From G013214665 sp964649815 (GTDB lineage: Bacteria; Pseudomonadota; Alphaproteobacteria; Rhodobacterales; Rhodobacteraceae): a stretch of DNA of 10,726 nt. The position numbers and the translations under genes are program-made. The stretch covers positions 1 to 10,726 of the forward strand of contig CAZYQC010000083.1 of the NCBI GenBank assembly GCA_964649815.1. The letters run 5' to 3'. The notes below the pieces were generated by a model, which saw only the letters and a program-made list of their open reading frames with translations, ran no database searches and had not been told where the DNA came from. Shown one piece after another: positions 1 to 6,743 of the stretch; within the stretch, counting starts at the first letter, position 1, and each line of letters starts with the position of its first letter.

Positions 1-1480
1 TGGTCTTGAGCGCGGTTTCTTCGATCGAGCCCTCTTTCGTGGCCCGGCCCGAGTTCACGTCAATCGCGACAAGCGCTTCGGTCACGCCGATCACGATATA
101 GCCGCCGGACTTGAGCTGTACCGTCGGGTTGAACATGCCCCCAAGATACGTCTCGACCTGATAGCGCGCGAACAAAGGCAGTGAGTCTTCGTATTTTTTG
201 ACGTTCTTCGCATGCGACGGCATGATCATTTTCATGAAGTCTTTTGCGATCCGATACCCCCGGTCGCCTTCCACGAAAACCTCGTCGATTTCACGATTAT
301 ACAGATCGCGGATCGAGCGTTTGATCAAATCGCCTTCTTCGTAGATCTTTGCGGGCGCAATCGATTTGAGGGTCAATTCGCGGATTTGTTCCCACAGGCG
401 TTGAAGATACTCATAGTCACGCCGAATTTCCGCTTTGGTCCGTTTCGCGCCAGCAGTGCGCACAATCAGACCCGCCCCTTGAGGGACGTCCAATTGGCCG
501 GCGATCTCTTTGAGGCGTTTGCGGTCGGGGGCGTTGGTGATCTTGCGGCTGATCCCGCCGCCACGCGCTGTGTTTGGCATCAAAACGCAATAGCGACCGG
601 CCAAAGACAAATACGTGGTCAGCGCCGCGCCTTTGTTGCCACGCTCTTCTTTGACGACCTGCACCAGCAGGATCTGGCGTACCTTGATGACTTCCTGGAT
701 CTTATAGCGCCGCGGACGTGGTTTGCGTGGCGGGCGAATGTCCTCCACGTCATCGTCGTCGGCGACGCTTTCGATTGTCTCATCCTTGGACGCTGCGTTC
801 TTGTCTTTGCGCTGCGGTTCGTCGTCTTCGTCGTCAGCCTCGTCCGAGACATTGTCGTCTGCGGCTTGCGCGTCGCCGTCGTCTACGTCCGAACCGGTTT
901 CGTCGGCTGCATCTGTCGCTTCTTCCGCAGGTGTTTCGTCCGCAGGCGCCTCTTCCGCAGCCGCCTCGTCCGCGGCGTCCTTTGCGTCACCTTGATCGCC
1001 CGCATCGACCGTTTCAGGCGCATCTGACGCTTCTGCGCCGTCTTCGCCTTCGGGATCGATGGTTTCCATCCCCGCGATATCGGTCGTGGCAACTGCGTCT
1101 TCGTTTTCGGTCTTTGCCGCTTTGCTGCGCGAACGTCTGCGCTTTGGCTTGGGCTTATCTTCCTCTTCGTCCCGCGCCTTCATCGATTCCGCATATGCAC
1201 GCTCTTCTTCCAAAAGCGCTTCGCGGTCTGCGACAGGAATTTGGTAATAATCCGGGTGAATTTCAGAGAACGCGAGGAACCCGTGCCGGTTTCCTCCATA
1301 ATCTACAAAGGCCGCCTGAAGCGACGGCTCGACCCGCGTTACTTTTGCGAGGTATATGTTGCCAGCAAGCTGGCGTTTGTTTTCGGATTCAAAGTCGAAC
1401 TCCTCGACCTTGTTTCCATCGACCACCACGACGCGGGTTTCCTCCGCGTGGGTGGCATCGATAAGCATCTTTTTTGCCAT
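1..1480 (-). CDS. rne: Ribonuclease E (partial, 3' end beyond window)
   Basis: Endoribonuclease of the RNase E/G family, the core of mRNA decay and rRNA/tRNA processing and scaffold of the degradosome. The 493 visible residues begin MAKKMLIDATHAEE, the usual alphaproteobacterial start; an in-frame TAA lies directly before the ATG, so this start is forced. The S1 domain begins near residue 36 (RQLAGNIYLAKV) and resumes near 259 (RRYKIQEVIKVRQILLVQVV), followed by KEERGNKGAALTTY, the 5'-sensor region, and the DNase I-like domain with VAIDVNSGRATKEG. Asp474 matches the catalytic Asp303 of the E. coli enzyme; the second catalytic Asp and the Zn-link lie past the edge. Residues about 100-258 form a very acidic Ala/Asp/Glu-rich insert in the S1 domain, flanked by basic patches (KPKPKRRRSRSK; RPPRKPRPRR). 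A perfect AAGGAGGT sits 16 bases before the ATG, which is unusually far. Confidence 0.97.
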   Translation of the reverse strand, partial: MAKKMLIDATHAEETRVVVVDGNKVEEFDFESENKRQLAGNIYLAKVTRVEPSLQAAFVDYGGNRHGFLAFSEIHPDYYQIPVADREALLEEERAYAESMKARDEEEDKPKPKRRRSRSKAAKTENEDAVATTDIAGMETIDPEGEDGAEASDAPETVDAGDQGDAKDAADEAAAEEAPADETPAEEATDAADETGSDVDDGDAQAADDNVSDEADDEDDEPQRKDKNAASKDETIESVADDDDVEDIRPPRKPRPRRYKIQEVIKVRQILLVQVVKEERGNKGAALTTYLSLAGRYCVLMPNTARGGGISRKITNAPDRKRLKEIAGQLDVPQGAGLIVRTAGAKRTKAEIRRDYEYLQRLWEQIRELTLKSIAPAKIYEEGDLIKRSIRDLYNREIDEVFVEGDRGYRIAKDFMKMIMPSHAKNVKKYEDSLPLFARYQVETYLGGMFNPTVQLKSGGYIVIGVTEALVAIDVNSGRATKEGSIEETALKT

Positions 1481-1838
1481 TTAATTCCGTTGCACAACCT
1501 CCTTCGCCGCAGCACCCCTGGGGGTGCGCCGCTAAGGAATATGTGTCTTGTCTGAGCGATATCTGACGGCGCGGAAAGCAAGCCGTCACCGGCTCTTTTC
1601 AGCAAATCCACTGTCGTCGCGCGCGTCATCGCGGTTCTTCTCCGACACTGTGCGCGTCTCGCCCACCGTGCCCGCAAATGCCCCAAAACACTTTCGTCTT
1701 CCGGGAGCGTCTCATGGCCAATCAGGCCCAATCTGCCTGTCTTTGAACGTCGGCCACATCGGCCGCCACCTCTCAAAAACAGCGAAACTCATAACGGTGC
1801 ATTCACATCTGAACGGAATACACCCGTTGGTTTAGATA
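1481..1838 (-). promoter_or_regulatory. Long structured 5' leader of rne (candidate autoregulatory UTR)
   Basis: The stretch between the HAD gene stop and the rne start (about 400 bases) has no believable gene. On the rne strand it holds several hairpins: CGGCC-GATGT-GGCCG (1751-1765), TGACGGC/GCCGTCA with an 11-base loop (1564-1588), and a GC-rich GCACCCC/GGGGTGC hairpin (1512-1527) just before the Shine-Dalgarno sequence. In E. coli, RNase E regulates its own mRNA through cleavage of a long structured 5' UTR; a similar role here is inference by analogy, and no known Rfam family is recognised by eye. Confidence 0.5.
1512..1527 (-). promoter_or_regulatory. GC-rich hairpin directly upstream of the rne ribosome binding site
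   Basis: Perfect inverted repeat with 7-base arms (GCACCCC/GGGGTGC) and a 2-base centre; realistically a 6-bp stem with a CCAG loop on the rne transcript. It ends 7 bases before the AAGGAGGT Shine-Dalgarno sequence (1497-1504). No U-run follows, so it is not an intrinsic terminator. Its place suggests a role in ribosome access or in RNase E cleavage of the leader. Confidence 0.5.
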
Positions 1839-1862
1839 AGGCGTTTCGTTGCCGAATGACAA
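1833..1862 (-). promoter_or_regulatory. Candidate sigma-70 promoter of rne
   Basis: On the minus strand TTGTCA (1857-1862, five of six matches to TTGACA) is followed after 18 bases by TATCTA (1833-1838, three of six to TATAAT). Transcription from here would give a leader of about 345 bases. The -10 is weak, and other starts within the leader are possible. Confidence 0.3.
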
Positions 1863-1888
1863 TGGCAAATGCGACATTTTAATCTCGC

Positions 1889-2560
1889 TTAAACCAAAGC
1901 CTTGCCTGTGAGGGCATTCAATACGCGCATCGCACTTAACAAATCCTTGGCCACATACTGCCCAAGCGCAGGCAGCGGCTGTGCCGGTGGCCGCAAATCG
2001 GGAATTTGAAACGATGTGCATCCCGCGCGCACCGCAGCCGTGATGCCACGGTCGCTGTCTTCAAAGGCAAAACAATCACTTGGCGCAAAACCAACCTTTT
2101 GTGCCGTTTCTACATAGGGCGCCGGGTCCGGTTTGTTGGCCGAGACCGCATCTCCGCCGGTGACGCAGTGAAAAAACGCCAAAAGACCAGCCCGGTCGAG
2201 ATGGTCATGCGCGTGTGCGCTCGCGCTCGACGTGACAACCGCCATGACGGCACCTTGATCGTGCAGGTTTTGCAAAACGCCCCGCACCGTGGGTTTGACC
2301 GGCACGCCGCCCGCAAGTCGCCGGTCGCATGCTGCGTACCACTCTGACATGAACGGCCCGAGCCCGACGCTCTCTGGCAAATACGCGCGCAACGCCACTT
2401 CGGTATAGGCCGAAGAGCTTCCGACCAGCCCGTCGAAAAAGACCCTGTCGCTGGCTTTTGCGCAGCCAAGCAACGATGTGACGTCAAAGAACGCGTCGCG
2501 GTAGACGCGCTCTGTGTCCAGTAACAAGCCGTCCATATCGAAAAGGAATGCCTTGGACAT
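1889..2560 (-). CDS. HAD-superfamily hydrolase, beta-phosphoglucomutase/phosphatase-like
   Basis: A 223-residue cytoplasmic haloacid dehalogenase-type phosphatase with the helical cap inserted after motif I (subfamily IA). All four motifs are visible: FLFDMDGLLLDTE with nucleophile Asp8 and general acid Asp10; VVTSS with Thr110/Ser111; ANKPDP with Lys143; and FEDSDRG with the metal-binding acids Glu167, Asp168 and Asp170. The family removes phosphate from small phosphorylated metabolites or isomerises hexose phosphates; the substrate cannot be read from sequence. The ATG at 2560 is preferred because FLFDMD should lie near the N-terminus; an upstream in-frame GTG at 2581 would add seven residues and falls inside a hairpin. 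It lies 136 bases after dctD on the same strand, so it may have its own promoter or be a weakly linked operon tail. Confidence 0.93.
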   Translation of the reverse strand: MSKAFLFDMDGLLLDTERVYRDAFFDVTSLLGCAKASDRVFFDGLVGSSSAYTEVALRAYLPESVGLGPFMSEWYAACDRRLAGGVPVKPTVRGVLQNLHDQGAVMAVVTSSASAHAHDHLDRAGLLAFFHCVTGGDAVSANKPDPAPYVETAQKVGFAPSDCFAFEDSDRGITAAVRAGCTSFQIPDLRPPAQPLPALGQYVAKDLLSAMRVLNALTGKALV

Positions 2561-2566
2561 GCGCGG

Positions 2567-2588
2567 GCCTTTTGGTTTCACAAAAGGC
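2567..2588 (-). promoter_or_regulatory. Perfect hairpin overlapping the HAD gene ribosome binding region
   Basis: An inverted repeat GCCTTTTG-N6-CAAAAGGC (8-bp stem, 6-base loop) ends six bases before the HAD ATG. The AAAGG in its 3' arm is the only Shine-Dalgarno-like sequence near that start, so folding would hide it. Alternatively it marks the end of dctD transcription, although no U-tract follows on this strand. Confidence 0.45.
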
Positions 2589-2696
2589 TCGTCTCATATG
2601 CACGACGGGCCGACAATGACCATTCGCGCACCAACGGGTCACTCTTTCTGACAGGTTGCAACTGAACCGCCCGCCCCCGGCAAAGGGTCGCCTGTC

Positions 2697-4031
2697 CTAA
2701 AGATAATCGGCCCGTTGCAACCCGTATTTCGCCATCTTTTCATTGAGCGTCCGGCGCGGCAGGCAGAGCTCTTCCATGACGCTGGCGATCGAGCCTTTGT
2801 GCCGCCGCATCGTGTTGTCGATCAGCATCCGCTCAAAGGCTTCGACGTATTCTTTCAACGGCTTGCCTTCGGTCGTCATCACCGGCTGCATCTCTTCGTG
2901 ATCGCTCATCAACAGCGAGGCAATCGTGCCGGTTCCACGGCGCGCCTGCAAAACGGCGCGTTCGGCGATGTTGATCAGCTGCCGCACATTGCCTGGCCAC
3001 GGCGCCTGGAGCAGTTGCGCAGCCTCTTGCGCGCTGACCTTCGGGGCGTCGCATCCGTATTCATCGGCGAATTGTTCAGAAAGCCGTGTGAACAAGGTCA
3101 GAATGTCTTCGCCCCGCTGCCGCAGGGGTGGCACGGTGATGCGCAAAGCCGCGAGCCGATAAAAGAGATCCGGGCGCAACGCGTCTTCGCAGGTTTTGCC
3201 GGCCTCTTGCAGGTTACAGATCGCCACGATCCGCGTTTCCGCGGGCGTACCCTGATCGTTGATCACACTCAAAAGCCGGGCCTGCAAGCTCTCGCTCAAG
3301 GCCTCGACATCCTCGAGTACCAACGTGCCGCCGCGGGCCTCTTCCATCGCAGGCAGCTGCGCGTCTTCTGGGTTCATCGGGCCGAACAGACGTTTGGACA
3401 GCGCGTCTTCTTCCAGGGCGGAACAACTGACCAACACGAATTTCTTGCCCGCCCGGCTGCCCACAGCATGAAGCGCATGTGCAACCAGCGTTTTGCCTGT
3501 GCCTGTCTCGCCATCGATCAAAACATGGCCATCCGCCTGACCAAGATCGAGGATATCTTCCCGCAAGCGTTCCATCACGGGGGCGTTGCCAATGAGCTTT
3601 TTCATCAGCTGGCCGCCGTCGCTCAGCTCGCGCCGCAAGGCACGATTGTCCATCGTCAAGCGACGCGCAACAGTTGCCTTTTTGGCCAGCTCTGACATCC
3701 GATCCGGGTTGAAGGGCTTTTCCAGGAAATCAAAGGCTCCGACACGCATCGCCTCAACCGCCATAGGAACATCCCCATGCCCTGTGATCATAATCACCGG
3801 CAGTGCGCTGTCTGATCCCATCAGCTTTTTGAGGAACTGCATCCCATCCATGCCCGGCATCCGAATGTCCGAGATCACGATGCCTGGATATTCTGGCCCC
3901 AGCACCTTTAGCGCATCCTCGGCGCTGGCGAATGTTTCGGTGTCATAGCCCGACAACGCCAACCATTGACTGATCGATTGCCGCATATCCTGCTCATCAT
4001 CAACGATGGCGATTTTCATTGCCTGGCTCAT
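2697..4031 (-). CDS. dctD: DctD-like response regulator with AAA+ domain lacking the GAFTGA loop
   Basis: A 444-residue NtrC-family regulator and cytoplasmic partner of DctB. The receiver domain (about 5-120) has acidic pocket D11/D12, phospho-acceptor D55 in ISDIRMPGMDG, T83 and K105. The AAA+ domain (about 145-375) has Walker A GETGTGKT (174-181), arginines R286 and R292 in LRPDLFYRL, and sensor II R350 in WPGNVRQL. The C-terminal Fis-type helix-turn-helix ends LPRRTLNEKMAKYGL, the pattern of rhizobial DctD. Oddly, between RLFG and GGTL there are only 16 residues instead of about 22, and the GAFTGA motif that grips sigma-54 is gone (PMNPEDAQ in its place). Walker B reads LVLED rather than LFLDE. 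The start has GGAG eight bases upstream, overlapping the dctB stop; the 5-base gap to dctB implies translational coupling. A downstream ATG at codon 5 is a weaker alternative. Confidence 0.93.
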   Translation of the reverse strand: MSQAMKIAIVDDEQDMRQSISQWLALSGYDTETFASAEDALKVLGPEYPGIVISDIRMPGMDGMQFLKKLMGSDSALPVIMITGHGDVPMAVEAMRVGAFDFLEKPFNPDRMSELAKKATVARRLTMDNRALRRELSDGGQLMKKLIGNAPVMERLREDILDLGQADGHVLIDGETGTGKTLVAHALHAVGSRAGKKFVLVSCSALEEDALSKRLFGPMNPEDAQLPAMEEARGGTLVLEDVEALSESLQARLLSVINDQGTPAETRIVAICNLQEAGKTCEDALRPDLFYRLAALRITVPPLRQRGEDILTLFTRLSEQFADEYGCDAPKVSAQEAAQLLQAPWPGNVRQLINIAERAVLQARRGTGTIASLLMSDHEEMQPVMTTEGKPLKEYVEAFERMLIDNTMRRHKGSIASVMEELCLPRRTLNEKMAKYGLQRADYL

Positions 4032-4036
4032 CGCGT

Positions 4037-5794
4037 TTACTCCGCGGCTTCTATGTTGTCTTCGCTGCCCAAGATCGGCAGCTGCATTTCAAATACAGCG
4101 CCGCCATGTTGCCCGTTGCGCGCTGTCAGTCGTCCCCCAAGGTCGTTGACGATCCCAGAAGAAATCGCAAGCCCCAAGCCAACACCGTCGCCAGGCGCCT
4201 TGGTCGTGTAGAATGGCTCGAACAGGCTATCGAGATCAGCAATACCCGGCCCGTTGTCACGCACAGTCAACGTGGCCGTTTCACCGGCCGACAGGATGAT
4301 GTCGACCGCCGGGTGGCGTTCGGACTTTGTCGCATCCAGCGCGTTGCGCAATAGGTTGACCATGACCTGTTCAATCCGCATTCGGTCGCCCATGACGCGC
4401 ACCGGTTCATCGGGCAGAATACGCCCGATCTGGACTTGCCGTTGACGCAATTGCGGCTCCATCATGGCCAACGAAGAAACCAGCGCATCGCCCATATCCA
4501 CAGGGCTTAGCGCGTCTGCGCCCTTGCGCGCATAGCTCTTGAGTTGGCGCGTGATCGCGCCCATGCGCTCGATCAAATCGTCGATCCGGCGAAAGCTTGC
4601 CACGGCTTCTTCGGGGCGGTTCCGGCTGAGCAACAGGCGCGCGCCCGCCAGATAGGTTTTCATCGCGGCTAGCGGCTGATTCAGCTCGTGGCTGACAGCC
4701 GCTGACATCTCACCCAGAGCTGCCAGTTTTGAGCTTTGTTCAAGCGTTTGTTCCGCCACGGCGAGGTCTTCCTGAACCCGTTTTCGTTCGGCGATTTCCC
4801 GCTGCAAACGCTGGTTCAATTCGCGAAGCTCCGCCGATTCACGCTGGAAGAGGCGCATGCGGACCGCCGAACGTCGGCTCAGCGCATAGAAGGTCAGCGC
4901 CAAGAGAATGGCGAATCCCATGATCTCGAGCGCCAAAACAACGTTTACCCGCTCTCGCACGCTGGAATAGGTCGTGAAAGACGTGATGCGCCAGCCGCGG
5001 AACGCGATCCGGCGTTCCAGTCGCATCACCGCCTCGCCTTGAACATAGGCATCGGGCGGCAAGGCAGACCAATCCGCCGTGGCCCGAATGGCCCGTTCGA
5101 TCGCGCCTTGGGGGTCTTGCGTTGCCAACGCCTCGGCCTCGGTCCGGCCCCGCCATCGCGGCTCGGTCGCCAGCACGATTTCGCCGGTGCTGTCGGTTAC
5201 AAGCACGGCGGCGGATATCCCGGCCCAGGCGCGTTCAAACTTTTGCAGATCGACCTCAACGACGATCACCCCCAGCGTGTCCGTGCCAACCTGCACCCGC
5301 CGCGAATAGAAAAACTCATACCCGCCCGCATCTTTGCGCGAGACTGTGAAAATCGTCTCGGACCCGCGCACCGCCTCTAGATAATAGTCGCGGTTGCGGT
5401 GCTGCTCTCCGATGCGTTCGCGTTCGGTCGCCGCGACCGTTCGGCCATCTTTGTCCAGCAACATCAAAGACGCCGCGCCGATTTCTTCGACAAAAGAGAT
5501 CAAGCGTTGGGTCGACAATTGGTAATCCGCCGAATTCAACGCCCCGATCAAGGCCGGATCGCGCGCCAACAATTGCGGAACAATCGCGTTTTGACGCAAC
5601 TCCGCCAGCAGGTTCCCGGAATAGAGGGTCAATCGCAGTTCGGCGCGGTTACGTGTCGTCTCGGTGAAACGGTCCGTCAGCATCCGGTTGGTGATCGACA
5701 CCACGATGATCGCGGCGCTCGTTACTGCAACGATCGCCATCCGAACCCGCCAGGCATAGGCGGTACTGTCTCTGTCTTCGACCTGCTCAGCCAT
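4037..5794 (-). CDS. dctB: DctB-like C4-dicarboxylate sensor histidine kinase
   Basis: A 585-residue inner-membrane sensor kinase that would phosphorylate DctD. Membrane helix 1 spans about 17-36 and helix 2 about 284-304, framing a periplasmic sensory region of about 245 residues. This has the double Cache/PAS look of DctB (LMLLDKDGRTVAAT, NRDYYLEA, GYEFFYSRRV). A linker coiled coil (about 315-355) leads to the dimerisation box AALGEMSAAVSHELNQPLAA with His369 as phospho-acceptor. The ATPase domain has the N box (QVMVNLLRNALDAT, Asn484), G1 (DNGPG, 513-517), F box (FEPFYTTK) and G2 (DGVGLGLA, 536-543). HELNQPLAAMK is typical of DctB/FixL-type kinases. The ligand is inferred from family resemblance only, as no dicarboxylate transporter is in the window. 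The start lacks a good Shine-Dalgarno sequence and lies 36 bases after purQ, so it may rely on purQ read-through. Confidence 0.92.
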   Translation of the reverse strand: MAEQVEDRDSTAYAWRVRMAIVAVTSAAIIVVSITNRMLTDRFTETTRNRAELRLTLYSGNLLAELRQNAIVPQLLARDPALIGALNSADYQLSTQRLISFVEEIGAASLMLLDKDGRTVAATERERIGEQHRNRDYYLEAVRGSETIFTVSRKDAGGYEFFYSRRVQVGTDTLGVIVVEVDLQKFERAWAGISAAVLVTDSTGEIVLATEPRWRGRTEAEALATQDPQGAIERAIRATADWSALPPDAYVQGEAVMRLERRIAFRGWRITSFTTYSSVRERVNVVLALEIMGFAILLALTFYALSRRSAVRMRLFQRESAELRELNQRLQREIAERKRVQEDLAVAEQTLEQSSKLAALGEMSAAVSHELNQPLAAMKTYLAGARLLLSRNRPEEAVASFRRIDDLIERMGAITRQLKSYARKGADALSPVDMGDALVSSLAMMEPQLRQRQVQIGRILPDEPVRVMGDRMRIEQVMVNLLRNALDATKSERHPAVDIILSAGETATLTVRDNGPGIADLDSLFEPFYTTKAPGDGVGLGLAISSGIVNDLGGRLTARNGQHGGAVFEMQLPILGSEDNIEAAE

Positions 5795-5830
5795 GAAAGA
5801 AGCTTATCGCCGCTCTCACGGTCACTCAAG

Positions 5831-6499
5831 CTATGCGGTCTCGAAACTGCCGATGATTGAGCGGAAGAGCGCCGCGCCATCCGTTCCGCCGTGGCCAACA
5901 TCCGCCGCACGCTCGGGATGGGGCATCATACCCAGCACGCGCCTGTTGTCCGACAAAATCCCGGCGATATCGCCTTTGGAACCGTTGGGGTTCTCGGTGT
6001 AGCGAAAGACAACGCGGTCTTCTGCATCCAGTTTGCTGAGCGTGTCCTCATCGGCAAAGTAATTGCCGTCATGATGCGCAATCGGGATGCCCAGCACATC
6101 ACCGGCATTGTAGCCATGCGTAAAGGCAGATTGCGACGTCTCTACCCGAAGCTCGACCGTCTTGCAGATGTACTTGAGACCCGCATTGCGCAGCAAAACA
6201 CCCGGCAACAGACCGGTTTCCGTTAAAACCTGGAACCCATTGCAGATGCCGATCGCATAGCCGCCCCGCTCCGCATGTGATTTCACCGCGGATGTAATCG
6301 GCGATTGTGCGGCGATGGCCCCACAGCGCAAATAATCGCCAAAGGAAAACCCGCCCGGGACACCAACGATATCGACCCCATCCGGCAACGACGTTTCTTT
6401 GTGCCACACCATCTCGACCTGCGCGCCCACGGCTTCAAAGGCGACTTTCAGATCCCGGTCACAATTTGACCCAGGAAAGACGACGACCGCAGCCTTCAT
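5831..6499 (-). CDS. purQ: Phosphoribosylformylglycinamidine synthase, glutaminase subunit PurQ
   Basis: A 222-residue class I glutamine amidotransferase that releases ammonia from glutamine for the FGAM synthase complex (PurL-PurQ-PurS), step four of IMP synthesis. The triad is complete: nucleophile Cys86 in AIGICNGFQVL, His194 and Glu196 in GMMPHPERA. The N-terminus KAAVVVFPGSNCDRDL and GVPGGFSFGDYLRCGAIAA are diagnostic. The ATG overlaps the purS TGA (ATGA, 6496-6499), so the two subunits are translationally coupled. Longer in-frame starts up to 6556 would lie inside purS and are not supported. PurL is not in the window. Confidence 0.97.
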   Translation of the reverse strand: MKAAVVVFPGSNCDRDLKVAFEAVGAQVEMVWHKETSLPDGVDIVGVPGGFSFGDYLRCGAIAAQSPITSAVKSHAERGGYAIGICNGFQVLTETGLLPGVLLRNAGLKYICKTVELRVETSQSAFTHGYNAGDVLGIPIAHHDGNYFADEDTLSKLDAEDRVVFRYTENPNGSKGDIAGILSDNRRVLGMMPHPERAADVGHGGTDGAALFRSIIGSFETA

Positions 6500-6729
6500 C
6501 CCGCCATCTCCACCCGGTAGCTTTCGATCACCGTGTTGGCGAGAAGCTTTTCGCACATCGCAGTCACATCAGCCTCAGACATGCCCTCTGCGAGGTCGAG
6601 CTCGATGATCTTGCCCTGGCGAACGCCGTTGACGCCTTCAAAGCCCAAGGACCCCAGCGCGTGACGCACCGCCTCTCCCTGCGGATCAAGAACCCCGTTT
6701 TTGAGCATGACATGCACGATGGCTTTCAT
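6496..6729 (-). CDS. purS: Phosphoribosylformylglycinamidine synthase subunit PurS
   Basis: A 77-residue small subunit that bridges PurL and PurQ and helps channel ammonia. Recognised from KAIVHVMLKNGVLDPQGEAV, the spaced ALGSLGF...VRQGKIIEL, and the C-terminal LLANTVIESYRVE typical of the family; length is normal. The ATG at 6729 is preferred over the GTG one codon upstream, as family members start MKA. An AGGA sits about 9-10 bases before it. Lies 14 bases after purC and overlaps purQ by four bases. Confidence 0.95.
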   Translation of the reverse strand: MKAIVHVMLKNGVLDPQGEAVRHALGSLGFEGVNGVRQGKIIELDLAEGMSEADVTAMCEKLLANTVIESYRVEMAG

Positions 6730-6743
6730 CACTAATTGTCCTG

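Noticed and set aside
212..1027. 271-codon plus-strand frame opposite rne
   Set aside because: Rne continues through this whole stretch on the minus strand with conserved S1 and DNase I-like sequence; the plus frame is low complexity.
1339..1776. 145-codon minus-strand frame spanning the rne leader and start
   Set aside because: It runs out of frame into rne, is Arg-rich without motifs, and has no ribosome binding site; treated as leader, though a short upstream peptide cannot be fully excluded.
2715..3695. 326-codon open frame on the plus strand opposite dctD
   Set aside because: It is antisense to a gene with clear receiver, AAA+ and HTH motifs; its translation shows no known motif and reflects the codon bias of dctD.
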